Assembly: GCA_963797005.1 (NCBI GenBank)
Contig: CAWCOF010000006.1
Coordinates: forward strand, 1 to 64,000
From: AWTP1-13 sp963797005
GTDB taxonomy: Bacteria; Pseudomonadota; Alphaproteobacteria; Rhizobiales; Hyphomicrobiaceae
Length of the DNA stretch: 64,000 nt
Reading direction: 5' to 3'
Of this stretch, positions 26,551 to 35,035 are shown one piece after another. The first letter of the stretch is position 1; every line of letters begins with the position of its first letter. A program made the translations under genes and the position numbers. Below the pieces are notes generated by a model, which did no database searches, was not told the origin of the DNA, and worked only from the letters and a program-made list of their open reading frames with translations.

Positions 26551-26847
26551 ATGGTCGAGACGGTTGAGGGCTTACTTGCCTACTGTCGTGAGAACCGTCG
26601 GGTCTGCCCGATGCCGACGAAGTGGCACGAGCTTCATCAGTCACTGCCCAATCGCCAGCACCTCGGTATTGGGGCGTGGGAACCAGCCAATCCCTTGATC
26701 CTGGCTGGCTGGAGCGCGCCTGATGACGCGAAGCGAGAGCGCCTGAAAGAGCACATCGAGTGGGCTCACCGCTTTGGCGCGCTTGAGGCGACTGGCACGT
26801 TCTTGCGTGCGTTGCGCGAAGAAGACTGGCACCACATCGGCGACTAA
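26551..26847 (+). CDS. Small hypothetical protein
   Basis: A 98-residue soluble protein rich in Trp and His (GIGAWEPANPLILAGW, then HIEWAHRFGALEATGTFLRAL). The composition is protein-like and codon use resembles its neighbours. I do not recognise a named family. An earlier in-frame ATG at 26494 would overlap the SDR stop and adds a basic, unlikely tail. It lies between two SDR genes on the same strand. Confidence 0.6.
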   Translation: MVETVEGLLAYCRENRRVCPMPTKWHELHQSLPNRQHLGIGAWEPANPLILAGWSAPDDAKRERLKEHIEWAHRFGALEATGTFLRALREEDWHHIGD

Positions 26848-26909
26848 GCAATTGCGCTTGCCTCGCGTCTGCCGCTTACTGCAGACATCAAGAAAGAGAG
26901 ACGGCAACC

Positions 26910-27662
26910 ATGGATCTCCAGCTCAAGGGAAAGACCGCGCTGGTCACGGGCGCCAGCATCGGCATCGGCCGCGGCGTTGCACTGGCGCTGGCGAAAGAGG
27001 GCGTGAAGGTTGCGATTGCCGCGCGCCGCGCCGAGCTGCTGGAGGAGGTGGCCGGCGAGATCGCCAAGGCCGGCGGGGCCAAGCCCGTCCTCGTCGTGCA
27101 GGACTTCCTCGCCGAGGGCGCGCCGCAACGCATCGCCAAGGCGGCGCTCGACGGGCTGGGCTCGGTCGACATCCTCGTCAACAACGCCGGCGGCAGCCGG
27201 CCCTTCAAGCGCGACGCCAGCGAGGAGCTGTGGAACGAGGCCCTGACGCTCAACTTCACGCGCCAGCGCCAGCTCACGCACGCGCTGCTCGATCAGATGA
27301 TCGCGAAGAAATGGGGGCGCATCATCAATGTCACCGGCAAGTCGGAGCCCGAGGGCATCAACGGCGCCTTCTGCGCCAAGGCGGCCGTGCACGCCTGGGC
27401 CAAGGGCCTCTCGCGCGAGGTCGGCAAGGACGGCATCACGGTCAACTCGCTCGGACCGGGCCGCATCATGTCCGAGCAGATCCGCCGCAACTACACGCCC
27501 GAGTACCGGCAATGGCAGTCCGAGAACGAGATCCCCGTCGGCCGCTACGGCGAGCCCGAGGACCTCGCCAACCTCGCGTGCTTTCTGGCCTCGCCACTCG
27601 CGGGCTACATCACCGGCACCGTCATCCCGGTCGATGGCGGCCTGCGCCGCTATCAGTATTGA
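26910..27662 (+). CDS. SDR family protein with an altered active site
   Basis: A Rossmann-fold SDR of 250 residues: TGASIGIG near residue 12, NNAG, and a C-terminal TGTVIPVDGGLRRYQY. The usual Tyr-x3-Lys is not intact: in the stretch GINGAFCAKAAVHAWAKG the lysine is present but the position four residues before it is alanine, with phenylalanine next to it. The serine region (NVTGKSEPEG) is also unusual. The protein may therefore use a different chemistry or be a binding protein. GGCAACC precedes the ATG at 26910. A family 1 repeat follows directly after the stop. Confidence 0.85.
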   Translation: MDLQLKGKTALVTGASIGIGRGVALALAKEGVKVAIAARRAELLEEVAGEIAKAGGAKPVLVVQDFLAEGAPQRIAKAALDGLGSVDILVNNAGGSRPFKRDASEELWNEALTLNFTRQRQLTHALLDQMIAKKWGRIINVTGKSEPEGINGAFCAKAAVHAWAKGLSREVGKDGITVNSLGPGRIMSEQIRRNYTPEYRQWQSENEIPVGRYGEPEDLANLACFLASPLAGYITGTVIPVDGGLRRYQY

Positions 27663-27665
27663 CCT

Positions 27666-27765
27666 GTCATCCCGGCCAAGCGCGCAGCGCGCGAGCCGGG
27701 ACCCAGGGTCACGTCTGCCGCCTCTGGGTCCCGGATATTTCGCTGACGCGAAATTCCGGGATGAC
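27666..27765. repeat. Palindromic intergenic repeat, family 1, copy C (inverted)
   Basis: A 100-base copy with the same GTCATCCCGG and CCGGGATGAC ends as those at 4459 and 19794, but reversed: the ATTTCGC/GCGAAAT hairpin now lies in the right arm. It sits between convergent genes (SDR and cupin), consistent with a transcript-end role. Confidence 0.88.
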
Positions 27766-27777
27766 AGTCGGGCCCTG

Positions 27778-28158
27778 TCAATCGTCCGTCGGGGGCGAGG
27801 TGATCACCAGGAAGACGAGGTCGGTGAGGCCCGAGTTCTGGATCGAATGCTCGATGCCGGGCGGCAGGAAGATCACGTCGTGCTTCTTCACGACGCGCCG
27901 CTCGCCGCCGATGTCCATCAGGCCTTCGCCGTCGAGCACGTGATAGATCTGCTCCTGCACCTTGTGCTTGTGCAGCTTCACGTAGGCCATCGGCTGATAC
28001 ATGGAGATGCGGTAGTCGAGGTGGCGCGCGCCGCCGTTCTCCGGCGTGACCAGCGGCTTCGACAGCGCGCCCCCGAAGTGGTCGGGGTATTCCTTCCACG
28101 GCACTTCGGCGATGTTGCGGACGAGGGCCTTGGCGTTGTCCTGTTTCATGGCGCGCAT
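27778..28158 (-). CDS. Cupin domain protein
   Basis: A single-domain cupin of 126 residues with both metal motifs: HKHKVQEQIYHVLDGEG (His-x-His, a Glu and a Gly in the standard spacing) and PPGIEHSIQNSG with the fourth ligand His. It would bind Fe or Mn and act as a dioxygenase, isomerase or small-molecule binder. A second in-frame ATG three codons in is also possible. It is the last gene of a minus-strand set with flavin reductase and nitroreductase. Confidence 0.85.
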   Translation of the reverse strand: MRAMKQDNAKALVRNIAEVPWKEYPDHFGGALSKPLVTPENGGARHLDYRISMYQPMAYVKLHKHKVQEQIYHVLDGEGLMDIGGERRVVKKHDVIFLPPGIEHSIQNSGLTDLVFLVITSPPTDD

Positions 28159-28191
28159 CTCCCGGCTGCCCGACCTACTGCTGTGCGAGGC

Positions 28192-28842
28192 CTACTCCGC
28201 CGCGCGGAGCTTGAGCTTGGCCATCGCCTCCTCGGGCGTGGGGCGGTTGATGGAGAAAACCGTCTCCGGCGTCACCACCGCGTAGTCCATGTAGCCGAGC
28301 CGCGCGATGGGGCGCATGGCGCCGGTGTCGACGATGCCGTCCTTGATGAAGCTGTCGTCGATGTAGATGCCGACCACCTGGCCGAAGATGACCGAGTAGG
28401 TCGACTTCTCGCCGGGGTTGACCGGCGGCAGGTCGATCGTCTTCCAGTGTCGGCACTCGAACGCGGCCGGGCTCTCCTTGACGCGCGGCGGCTTCACCAT
28501 GCGGCTCGGCGCCGCGGTGAGGTCGCCGATCGGGAACTCGTCGACGCCGCGCGGCACGGCCGCCGAGGTCATGTTCATGTTGAAGCGCAGGTCCCAGGTG
28601 GCGAGCGAGCACACGAACTCGCCCGTCTCGTGGATGTTGACGAGCGAGTCCTTGGGGCCGGCCGAGCTGAAGAGGACGTAGTGCGGCCGCTCGCCCACGG
28701 CGTTGAAGAAGCTGTAGGGGGCGATATTGCAGATGCCGTCCTTGCTGACCGTGGAGATCCAGCCGATCGGGCGCGGCACCGCCAGTGCCTTGAAGGGATC
28801 GTGCTTCAGGCCGTGCTTGTTGGCTGCTGTCTCGTAGAACAC
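28192..28842 (-). CDS. Flavin reductase family protein
   Basis: An FMN-binding split-barrel protein of 216 residues (DIM6/NTAB type). It opens PFKALAVPRPIGWISTVSKDG, the standard start of the FMN-binding barrel, followed by NIAPYSFFNAVGERPHYVLFSS. Members supply reduced flavin to two-component monooxygenases or are flavoproteins of unknown use. It lies between the cupin and nitroreductase genes on the same strand, suggesting a small redox operon acting on aromatic or nitro compounds. Confidence 0.87.
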   Translation of the reverse strand: MFYETAANKHGLKHDPFKALAVPRPIGWISTVSKDGICNIAPYSFFNAVGERPHYVLFSSAGPKDSLVNIHETGEFVCSLATWDLRFNMNMTSAAVPRGVDEFPIGDLTAAPSRMVKPPRVKESPAAFECRHWKTIDLPPVNPGEKSTYSVIFGQVVGIYIDDSFIKDGIVDTGAMRPIARLGYMDYAVVTPETVFSINRPTPEEAMAKLKLRAAE

Positions 28843-28878
28843 CCGTCTCTCCTTGCTCTCCGGTGCGGGACTGCCGGA

Positions 28879-29454
28879 CTATCCCGTCCAGCGCGTGACG
28901 ATCTCGTTGAGGGAAGGCCGATCGCGATCTTGCTGCTGCTCCTTCGCCGTGCCGATGTAGATGAAGCCCGCACAGCGCTCGCCGGCGGCGAGCTTGAGGG
29001 CGGTGCGCACCGCGGCGCTATAGGAATACCACTCCGTGATCCACGCCGTGCCGAAGCCCATCGCGTTGGCGGCAAGACAGAGATTGAAGCAGGCGGCGCC
29101 GCAGGAGAGGATCTGCTCCCATTCGGGCGCCGCCGGGTTGGGCGTCACGCGCGAGATCACGGCGACCACCGTCGGCGCCCGCAAGAGGCGCGTGCGCTCG
29201 AACTCGAGGCGGGCGGCGGAAGGCGTCTCCTTCTCCTCGCCCATGCACGCTTTCAGGAGCACCCGGCCGAACGCCGCGCGCGCCTCGCCCTCGAAGACGA
29301 TGAAGCGCCAGGGCACCAGCTTCTTGTGATCGGGAACGCGGGCGGCGGCGGTCAAAATCTGATCGAGCTGCTCAGATGTAGGCCCCGGCTCGCCCAGCGT
29401 TGCCGGCTTCGCAGACCGGCGCCTCAGGAGGAGCTCGATGGTCTCTTCGCCCAT
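28879..29454 (-). CDS. Nitroreductase family protein
   Basis: An FMN-dependent nitroreductase-fold protein of 191 residues. It starts TIELLLRRRSAKPATL, contains RVPDHKKLVPWRFIVFEG, and has the AACFNLCLAANAMGFGTAWIT helix and a C-terminal GFIYIGTAKE strand. The RVPDHKKL pattern recalls the YdjA subgroup. It is the first gene of the minus-strand set with flavin reductase and cupin, and is divergent from the VWA gene. Confidence 0.88.
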   Translation of the reverse strand: MGEETIELLLRRRSAKPATLGEPGPTSEQLDQILTAAARVPDHKKLVPWRFIVFEGEARAAFGRVLLKACMGEEKETPSAARLEFERTRLLRAPTVVAVISRVTPNPAAPEWEQILSCGAACFNLCLAANAMGFGTAWITEWYSYSAAVRTALKLAAGERCAGFIYIGTAKEQQQDRDRPSLNEIVTRWTG

Positions 29455-29562
29455 ACAACTGCACTCGCAAGTTATCCAAACCTAACCACTCGCTAAACTA
29501 ACTCATCCGCGAGTACAATGGTCATGCCTTGCTTGCAGATGAGGAATGAGGCCTTGCAAAGC

Positions 29563-31551
29563 ATGTGGCGCCGGATCGGCAGCGGCGGGCTTGCCGCGGG
29601 GCTTGCGCTATCTTCGGCGTTGCTCTGCCCGGCCGCCGTCGGCGCGGCCGACGAGCCGCCCACCGTCATTGTGATCTTCGACGGGTCGGGGTCCATGTGG
29701 GGCCGCATGGAGGGGGCGAGCGCGAGCAAGCTCGTCGTCGCCCGCGACGCGTTGCGCCGGGCCCTCGCCAAGGTGGGGCCGCAGACCCGGGTCGGGCTCG
29801 CATCCTTCGGCCATCGGCGCTCGGGCTGCAGCGACATCGAGATGATCGTGCCGCCCGAGCCGCTCGACGTCGAGCGGATCATGGCACCACTGGAGAAGCT
29901 GAACCCCCGCGGGAAAGGGCCGCTGAGCCAGGCGCTGCAGGAAGCCGCCAAGTCGCTGCCGCCCGCGCCCCGCAGATCGAGCCTGGTGCTCATCCACGAC
30001 GATGCGGACAACTGCCAGCCGAACCTGTGCGACGTCGCAACCGGGCTGCGCTCCGCCGGGATCACGGTGAACGTGGTGGGCCTGGGGCTGGATGCGGAGG
30101 CCGCCAACAAGATGCTCTGCCTGCCGGAGACCACGGGCGGGCGCTTCTTCAACCCGCAGGCGAGCGAGCAGGTCGAGGCGGCGGTCGAGGCCGCGCTGCA
30201 GGCGGCAAGCACCGGTGCCGAGCCGCCTGCCTCGCCGGCACAGCCGCCAACGCAGCCTGCACCCTCCGCCGCCGTGCCGGCCGTGCCCCAGGATGCGCCG
30301 GCCGGTCTCTACTTGCGGGCCCTGCTGGCGGCGAAGACCGCGCCGGTCGCATGGCCGCTGCATTGGGTCGTCTTCCCCGACGGCAAGCCGGCATCGGTGG
30401 TGTTCGATGCGCTGGCCGCAAGCCCGTACGTGCCCGCGTCCGCCGGGCGCTATGTGGTCGAGGTGCACGACGGTGCGGTGTCGGCGCAGGGGACTGTCGA
30501 GGTTGCCGCGCAAGGGCCCACGGTCGTCAATCTCGCCCTCAACAGCGGTACCCTCCAGGTGCGAGGCCAGGCGGTGAAAACCGGCGCCCTGCTCGCCGAT
30601 ACCATCATAACGATCAGCGCCGCCAGCCAGGACGCCGACGCCAAGAGGGTTGCGGCCGGTCGCCCGCTTGCGGTGTTCGAGGGCGGCGAGGGCAGCACAA
30701 TGCTGCCCGCCGGACGCTACGTGGTGCGCGTCGAGCAGGGGCTGGTGCATGCCGAGCGCTCCGTCGTGGTGCCAGCCGGAAGCCGCGGGCGCGTCGATGT
30801 CGCCCTCAATGCGGGGGCCATCGAGCTGACGGCCACGGGGCCGGGCGGCGCCCCGCTCGCCGCGCCCATCTTCAGCGTGCTCGAGGACGATCCCTACGCG
30901 CCGCGCGGCCGGCGCGAGATCGCCCGCTCGGCAGCCCGCCAGGCGCAATTCCTGCTGCCGCCCGGGACCTACTACGTGAATGTGCGGCAGGGCGGTGCGG
31001 AGACGCAGGACCGGGTAGCCGTGGGCCCGGGGGAGCTGGTGCGGCGTACGCTCCTGCTTGCGGCCGGCCGGCTCGCCCTTTCGACCCGGCCCATTGGCGG
31101 CGCGCAGACGCTCTCGGGCCCGGTCTCCTACCGCGTCGACCGCCTCGACGGGGCCTCGCCCGATGGGCTCGCGACAAGCCGCCCTTCGGCTGATCTCTAT
31201 CTCGCCGCGGGCCGCTATCGGGTGGAGGCCCGCTATGGCGTCGCCAACGCCCGCGTCGCGCGCGAGGTGGACATCAAGGCCGGGCAGACGCAGCAAATCG
31301 ACTTCGAGCACCAAGCCAGCACGCTGAAGCTGAGCCTCACGGGCGCGCGCGGCAATCCGCTCGGAGAGGTCTTCTGGGAAGTCCTCGACCAGCGCGGGCA
31401 CACGGTGTGGACAACAGGCCAGGCGGAGCCCTCCGTGACGCTGCAGGCCGGGCGCTATCGGATCAGGGCGGAGACGCGCGACAAGCGCTACGAGCGCACG
31501 GTCGATGTGCCCGCCGGCGAGACGAAGCCGTTCGTGATGACGGCCGATTGA
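29563..31551 (+). CDS. Secreted von Willebrand factor A protein with five beta-repeats
   Basis: A 662-residue exported protein. After a signal peptide (about 1-29) comes a VWA domain with the MIDAS motif Asp-x-Ser-x-Ser (DGSGS, 40-44) in VIFDGSGSMWG, ending near residue 200. A Pro/Ala linker follows. The rest is five similar beta-sandwich units, each with an AGRY-V/R-V strand and an AGxxxxVDVALNAG-type strand, near residues 293, 382, 466, 548 and 628 (period about 80-90). I chose the ATG at 29563 because it gives a standard signal peptide; in-frame ATGs at 29518, 29524 and 29539 would add up to 15 residues. The next gene encodes a shorter paralogue of the repeats. Confidence 0.82.
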   Translation: MWRRIGSGGLAAGLALSSALLCPAAVGAADEPPTVIVIFDGSGSMWGRMEGASASKLVVARDALRRALAKVGPQTRVGLASFGHRRSGCSDIEMIVPPEPLDVERIMAPLEKLNPRGKGPLSQALQEAAKSLPPAPRRSSLVLIHDDADNCQPNLCDVATGLRSAGITVNVVGLGLDAEAANKMLCLPETTGGRFFNPQASEQVEAAVEAALQAASTGAEPPASPAQPPTQPAPSAAVPAVPQDAPAGLYLRALLAAKTAPVAWPLHWVVFPDGKPASVVFDALAASPYVPASAGRYVVEVHDGAVSAQGTVEVAAQGPTVVNLALNSGTLQVRGQAVKTGALLADTIITISAASQDADAKRVAAGRPLAVFEGGEGSTMLPAGRYVVRVEQGLVHAERSVVVPAGSRGRVDVALNAGAIELTATGPGGAPLAAPIFSVLEDDPYAPRGRREIARSAARQAQFLLPPGTYYVNVRQGGAETQDRVAVGPGELVRRTLLLAAGRLALSTRPIGGAQTLSGPVSYRVDRLDGASPDGLATSRPSADLYLAAGRYRVEARYGVANARVAREVDIKAGQTQQIDFEHQASTLKLSLTGARGNPLGEVFWEVLDQRGHTVWTTGQAEPSVTLQAGRYRIRAETRDKRYERTVDVPAGETKPFVMTAD

Positions 31552-31666
31552 GGTGCGCTGCCGGGGCGCGCTCGAGCAGGATCGCTTCAGATTGAATCGC
31601 CTCGCCTCAGAATTGTTAGACTTGTCGCGGAGCATGGTGCGAATCGCAACCGGGGAGGCGCAGCAC

Positions 31667-32662
31667 GTGGCGCGTCTGGTGATCCTGTTCTGCGGCCTGG
31701 CGACGGCGCTGCTGGCCTGCCTCGGCCCGGCGCCGGCGGTCGCGCAGCAGGCAAGCCCGTCCTGGCAGGTCGACGCCAATCCAGCCCAGCCCGGCGGGGC
31801 GATCGAGATCGGGCCTGCGCCGCGAGGCGATGCGCCAGGCGGCAGCGTGCTGCCTCCCAATACGACGGTCGTGCCGCGTACCGATGCGAAGCCCGGCGCT
31901 GCCGGGAATGGTCCCGCGCCGGTGCAGCTGGTGGCCCTGCTGACGGAGGACGGCCAAAGCATCGAGCAGGGCCTCGTATGGTACATCTACCAGGGCCGGC
32001 CAGGCCCCGACGGCAAGCCGAAGCTCGTCTCCAAGCATAGCGAGGCAAGCCCCGCGCTGCGGCTGGAGCCCGGCGATTATCTGGTGAGCGTGGGGTTCGG
32101 CCGCGCGCATCTGACGCGCAAGATCTCGGTCCCGGCCGCGGGCGGCACGCTGGAGCGGTTTGTGCTCAACGCCGGAGGCTTGCGCATCCACGCGCTGCTC
32201 GACAACGGCCAGCCCGTCCCCGAGCGGGCCATCACATACGAGATCTTCTCCGACGAGCGCCAGAGAACGCCGGTGATGAGCGGCGTGCGGCCTAGCGTGA
32301 TCATCAGGCTGAACGCCGGCATCTACAGTATCGTGGGGACCTACGGCGACGCCAACGCCACGGTGCACGCCGACGTGACCGTCGAGGCCGGCAAGCTGAC
32401 CGAGGCGACGCTCACGCATTCTGCGGCCAAGGTCACGCTGAAGCTGGTGAGCCGTGCCGGCGGCGATGCCCTGGCCGACACGCAATGGACGCTTGCCAAC
32501 GCGCAAGGCGTCACCGTCAAGGAGAGCGTCGGCGCGCTGCCCACGCATATCCTGGCACCGGGCACCTATACGGTGAGCGCCCGCAATGGCGGCGAGGTGT
32601 ATCGGCGCGTGTTCACCGTGCAGGCCGGGCAGGCCGTTCAGGTCGAGGTGATCAAGCGCTGA
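31667..32662 (+). CDS. Secreted beta-repeat protein, paralogue of the upstream VWA protein repeats
   Basis: A 331-residue exported protein with a signal peptide (MARLVILFCGLATALLACLGP up to about residue 25) but no VWA domain. It has three beta units near residues 133, 215 and 296 that align with the last units of the upstream protein: for example AGIYSIVGTYGDANATVHADVTVEAG here against AGRYRVEARYGVANARVAREVDIKAG there, shown here only as a pair of short matching strands. The GTG at 31667 was chosen over the ATG at 31634 because a GGAGG lies eight bases upstream and the signal peptide then starts cleanly. Its function is unknown. Confidence 0.8.
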   Translation: MARLVILFCGLATALLACLGPAPAVAQQASPSWQVDANPAQPGGAIEIGPAPRGDAPGGSVLPPNTTVVPRTDAKPGAAGNGPAPVQLVALLTEDGQSIEQGLVWYIYQGRPGPDGKPKLVSKHSEASPALRLEPGDYLVSVGFGRAHLTRKISVPAAGGTLERFVLNAGGLRIHALLDNGQPVPERAITYEIFSDERQRTPVMSGVRPSVIIRLNAGIYSIVGTYGDANATVHADVTVEAGKLTEATLTHSAAKVTLKLVSRAGGDALADTQWTLANAQGVTVKESVGALPTHILAPGTYTVSARNGGEVYRRVFTVQAGQAVQVEVIKR

Positions 32663-32681
32663 GAGGGCGCGGGGCCTTGCG

Positions 32682-33770
32682 TCAGCGGAACGAGGGGGCG
32701 TAGTGAAGCCCGCCGTTGCCGGCGAGCTTGTTGAGCCGCCGCTCGAGCCTCATGGGAGACTTGGCGCCGAGGTTGCGCTCGAACAGCTCGCCGTAGTTGC
32801 CGATCTGCTTGACGATGCGCTGGGTCCAATCGGCGCTGAGCCCCAGGCGTTTGCCGAGATCCAGATCGACGCCGAGAAAGCCGCGGATTTCCTCGCTGGC
32901 CGATGTCTTCATCGCATCGACGTTGGCGCTGGTGATGTCGAGCTCCTCGGCCGCGATCAAGGCGTACAGCGTCCAGCGCACCACGCTGAACCAGTCCTCG
33001 TCGCCCTGCTTCACGGCCGGCCCGACGAAGTGCTTGGTGGCGAGCTCCGGCAGGATGATGTGCTCGTCGGGGTCGGAAAACTGCCGACGGGTGAGGGCAA
33101 GCCGCGAAATGTCGGCCGAAAGCACCTGGCACGCCTTGTTGGTGTAGGCGGCAACGACGTCGGGCCACTTGTCGAACTTGATCAGCTCGACGGGCATCTT
33201 CAGCCTGCCGAAATAGTTGGCGATGCCCTGCTCGTCCGCGGTCTCCGTGACCACGCATACGCGCGCGCCCGACAGCTCCAGCGCGCTGGCAAGGCCCTGC
33301 GATTTGCGCACCAGGAAGCCCTGGCCATCGTAGACGAGCACGCCCGCAAAGCGGATGCCGAGGCCGGTGTCGTGGCTCGAGGTCATGGTGGCATTGCGCG
33401 AGAGGACGTCGACCTCGCCCGCCTTCAGCGCCGAGAAGCGATCGATGGGGGGGAGCGGCACGAACTTCACCGCGTCCTTGCTGCCGAGCACGGCCGCCGC
33501 CAGGGCCCGGCAGAAGTCGACGCTGATGCCGGCCCACGCGCCGTTTTCGGCGACCGTCGAATAGCCCGTCAGCCCGGTGCCCACGCCGCAGACGAGGTGC
33601 CCACGCGCGCGGATGGACTCCAGCACGCCGGCTCGAGCAGAGCTCGATAGGGAGACGAGAAGGGCCAGTGCGACCGCGGCGCCCGCAACCCAGGCGCACG
33701 CATCCCGAAGGAGGATCCAGGAAGGTCTCAACCGGGCCTCTTGTGCGTCTGAGCGAAGAGCATGCCACAT
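32682..33770 (-). CDS. Periplasmic amino-acid-type ABC transporter substrate-binding protein
   Basis: A periplasmic binding protein of about 362 residues resembling the general L-amino-acid binding protein AapJ. Typical features are VRARGHLVCGVG-like start of the mature protein (RARGHLVCGVGTGLTGY), WAGISVDFCRALAAAV, LKAGEVDVLSRNATMTSSHDTG, and the C-terminal GNYGELFERNLG. A hydrophobic export signal precedes the mature part. The start is uncertain: 33770 gives a rather long N-terminal region and an in-frame ATG at 33851 is longer still. No permease or ATPase of the matching type is adjacent, so it is an orphan component in this window. Confidence 0.83.
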   Translation of the reverse strand: MWHALRSDAQEARLRPSWILLRDACAWVAGAAVALALLVSLSSSARAGVLESIRARGHLVCGVGTGLTGYSTVAENGAWAGISVDFCRALAAAVLGSKDAVKFVPLPPIDRFSALKAGEVDVLSRNATMTSSHDTGLGIRFAGVLVYDGQGFLVRKSQGLASALELSGARVCVVTETADEQGIANYFGRLKMPVELIKFDKWPDVVAAYTNKACQVLSADISRLALTRRQFSDPDEHIILPELATKHFVGPAVKQGDEDWFSVVRWTLYALIAAEELDITSANVDAMKTSASEEIRGFLGVDLDLGKRLGLSADWTQRIVKQIGNYGELFERNLGAKSPMRLERRLNKLAGNGGLHYAPSFR

Positions 33771-34231
33771 CGAGCCAAGCCGCGCGGGGCGCGCCACTCG
33801 CCCGTCCATAACCTTCGAGATCGGCTGTCCGCGCAGGATTGGACCCCGCAACGGACACGGTCAAGTCTTGACCTTCTCCGGCCGTTGGGCCAGCCGCCGG
33901 CGGGGCCGGCTTGCGTGCCGGCGATCGACTGCGGCCGGGAAGCGCTGCGCATCGCGCGGCGTGCGTCGAGCGCCGTGGCCTCGATGTCCATCATTGTTGC
34001 CAGCCGCGGATCGGTGGCGATCGGCGTGCGCGTCTGGCTTGGAGGTGATCCGCGGGAGACGGGCGTGCCTGCAGCGTTTGGCTCATGCTTGGCGAAGACG
34101 ACACGACCTTCCAACTTCGGGGTCATCGGGGACGACGCGCGGACTTGGGTGCCCAGGGTGCCCAGGACGGTTCGCAGGCGCCGACGCACATGCTGAAACC
34201 ACGACGCGGCCCCTGGAGGTGGCATCGGCAC
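33771..34231. other. Intergenic region between divergent transporter genes
   Basis: No supportable gene is seen in these roughly 460 bases. Overlapping frames exist on both strands but have no domain. The stretch should hold the promoter of the substrate-binding protein gene on the minus strand; a candidate promoter for the ABC permease gene follows at 34232. Confidence 0.4.
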
Positions 34232-34260
34232 TTGACAGGCAATTCATGGCATTCTTTACA
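34232..34260 (+). promoter_or_regulatory. Candidate sigma-70 promoter for the ABC permease gene
   Basis: A perfect TTGACA (34232-34237) is followed 17 bases later by TTTACA (34255-34260), a fair -10 box. The surrounding DNA is visibly AT-richer than average. It lies 61 bases before the permease start. Confidence 0.4.
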
Positions 34261-34320
34261 CTTTGACGGCGCGGCCTGGCCAGCGCAGGATTGTTTTGCA
34301 GAGCAGCGGAACGATCGCCC

Positions 34321-35028
34321 ATGCAGGACTTTCTCGCCGCCGTCGCCGAAGCCTTCCACCTCATCGCCAGGTTCGACGCGAACCTGACGGAAATCGTGAT
34401 CCTGTCGTGGAAGGTCAGTCTGTCGGCCACGGTGCTCGCCGCTGTGATCGGCCTGCCGCTCGGTGCGTTGATCGCGATCAGCACGTTCCATGGCCGGTCG
34501 CTGCTGATCCTGCTGGTCAACGCGCTGATGGGGCTGCCTCCCGTCGTCGTCGGCCTCGTCGTCTACCTCGTGCTCTCCAACGCCGGGCCGATGGGCGGCT
34601 TCGGCCTGCTCTATTCGCCAATGGCCATGATCGTGGCGCAGACGGTGCTGGTGACGCCCATCGTTGCCGCGCTGGCACGACAGACCATCGAGGACCTCAA
34701 GCAGGAGTACGACGAGCAACTGCGTGCGCTGGGCGTGGGCACGCTCCGCGCCGTGCCGACGCTGCTGTGGGACGGACGGTTCAGCCTGCTCACCGCGTGC
34801 CTTGCCGGTTTCGGACGCGCGACGGCGGAGGTCGGCGCCGTGATCATCGTCGGCGGCAACATCGATCACGTCACGCGGGTCATGACGACGGCGATCGCGC
34901 TCGAGACGTCGAAGGGCGATCTGGCGCTGGCGCTGGGCCTCGGACTGATCCTGCTGACCATGGCGATCGGCGTCAACGCGCTGGTGATGGGCCTGCGCGC
35001 AACGGCCACGCGCTCCGCCTACGCGTGA
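34321..35028 (+). CDS. tupB: Tungstate-type ABC transporter permease (TupB-like)
   Basis: A membrane permease of 235 residues with about five transmembrane helices. The EAA-type loop is TIEDLKQEYDEQLRALGVGTLRAVPTLLWDGRF, and the FGRATAEVGAVIIVGGNI segment is characteristic of TupB/WtpB/ModB relatives that import tungstate or molybdate. Here the ATG at 34321 was chosen because the first helix then starts within 40 residues. The ATPase gene follows after seven bases. No TupA-type binding protein is seen in the window. Confidence 0.83.
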   Translation: MQDFLAAVAEAFHLIARFDANLTEIVILSWKVSLSATVLAAVIGLPLGALIAISTFHGRSLLILLVNALMGLPPVVVGLVVYLVLSNAGPMGGFGLLYSPMAMIVAQTVLVTPIVAALARQTIEDLKQEYDEQLRALGVGTLRAVPTLLWDGRFSLLTACLAGFGRATAEVGAVIIVGGNIDHVTRVMTTAIALETSKGDLALALGLGLILLTMAIGVNALVMGLRATATRSAYA

Positions 35029-35035
35029 GGGCAAG

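Noticed and set aside
4459..27765. CRISPR-like array made of the GTCATCCCGG repeats
   Set aside because: The copies are single, kilobases apart, palindromic at both ends and in mixed orientation; there are no regular spacers and no cas genes.
24462..29454. Cluster from the old yellow enzyme to the nitroreductase as one new catabolic system
   Set aside because: The genes lie in three transcription units on both strands, all families are common, and no substrate-defining enzyme or regulator ties them together.
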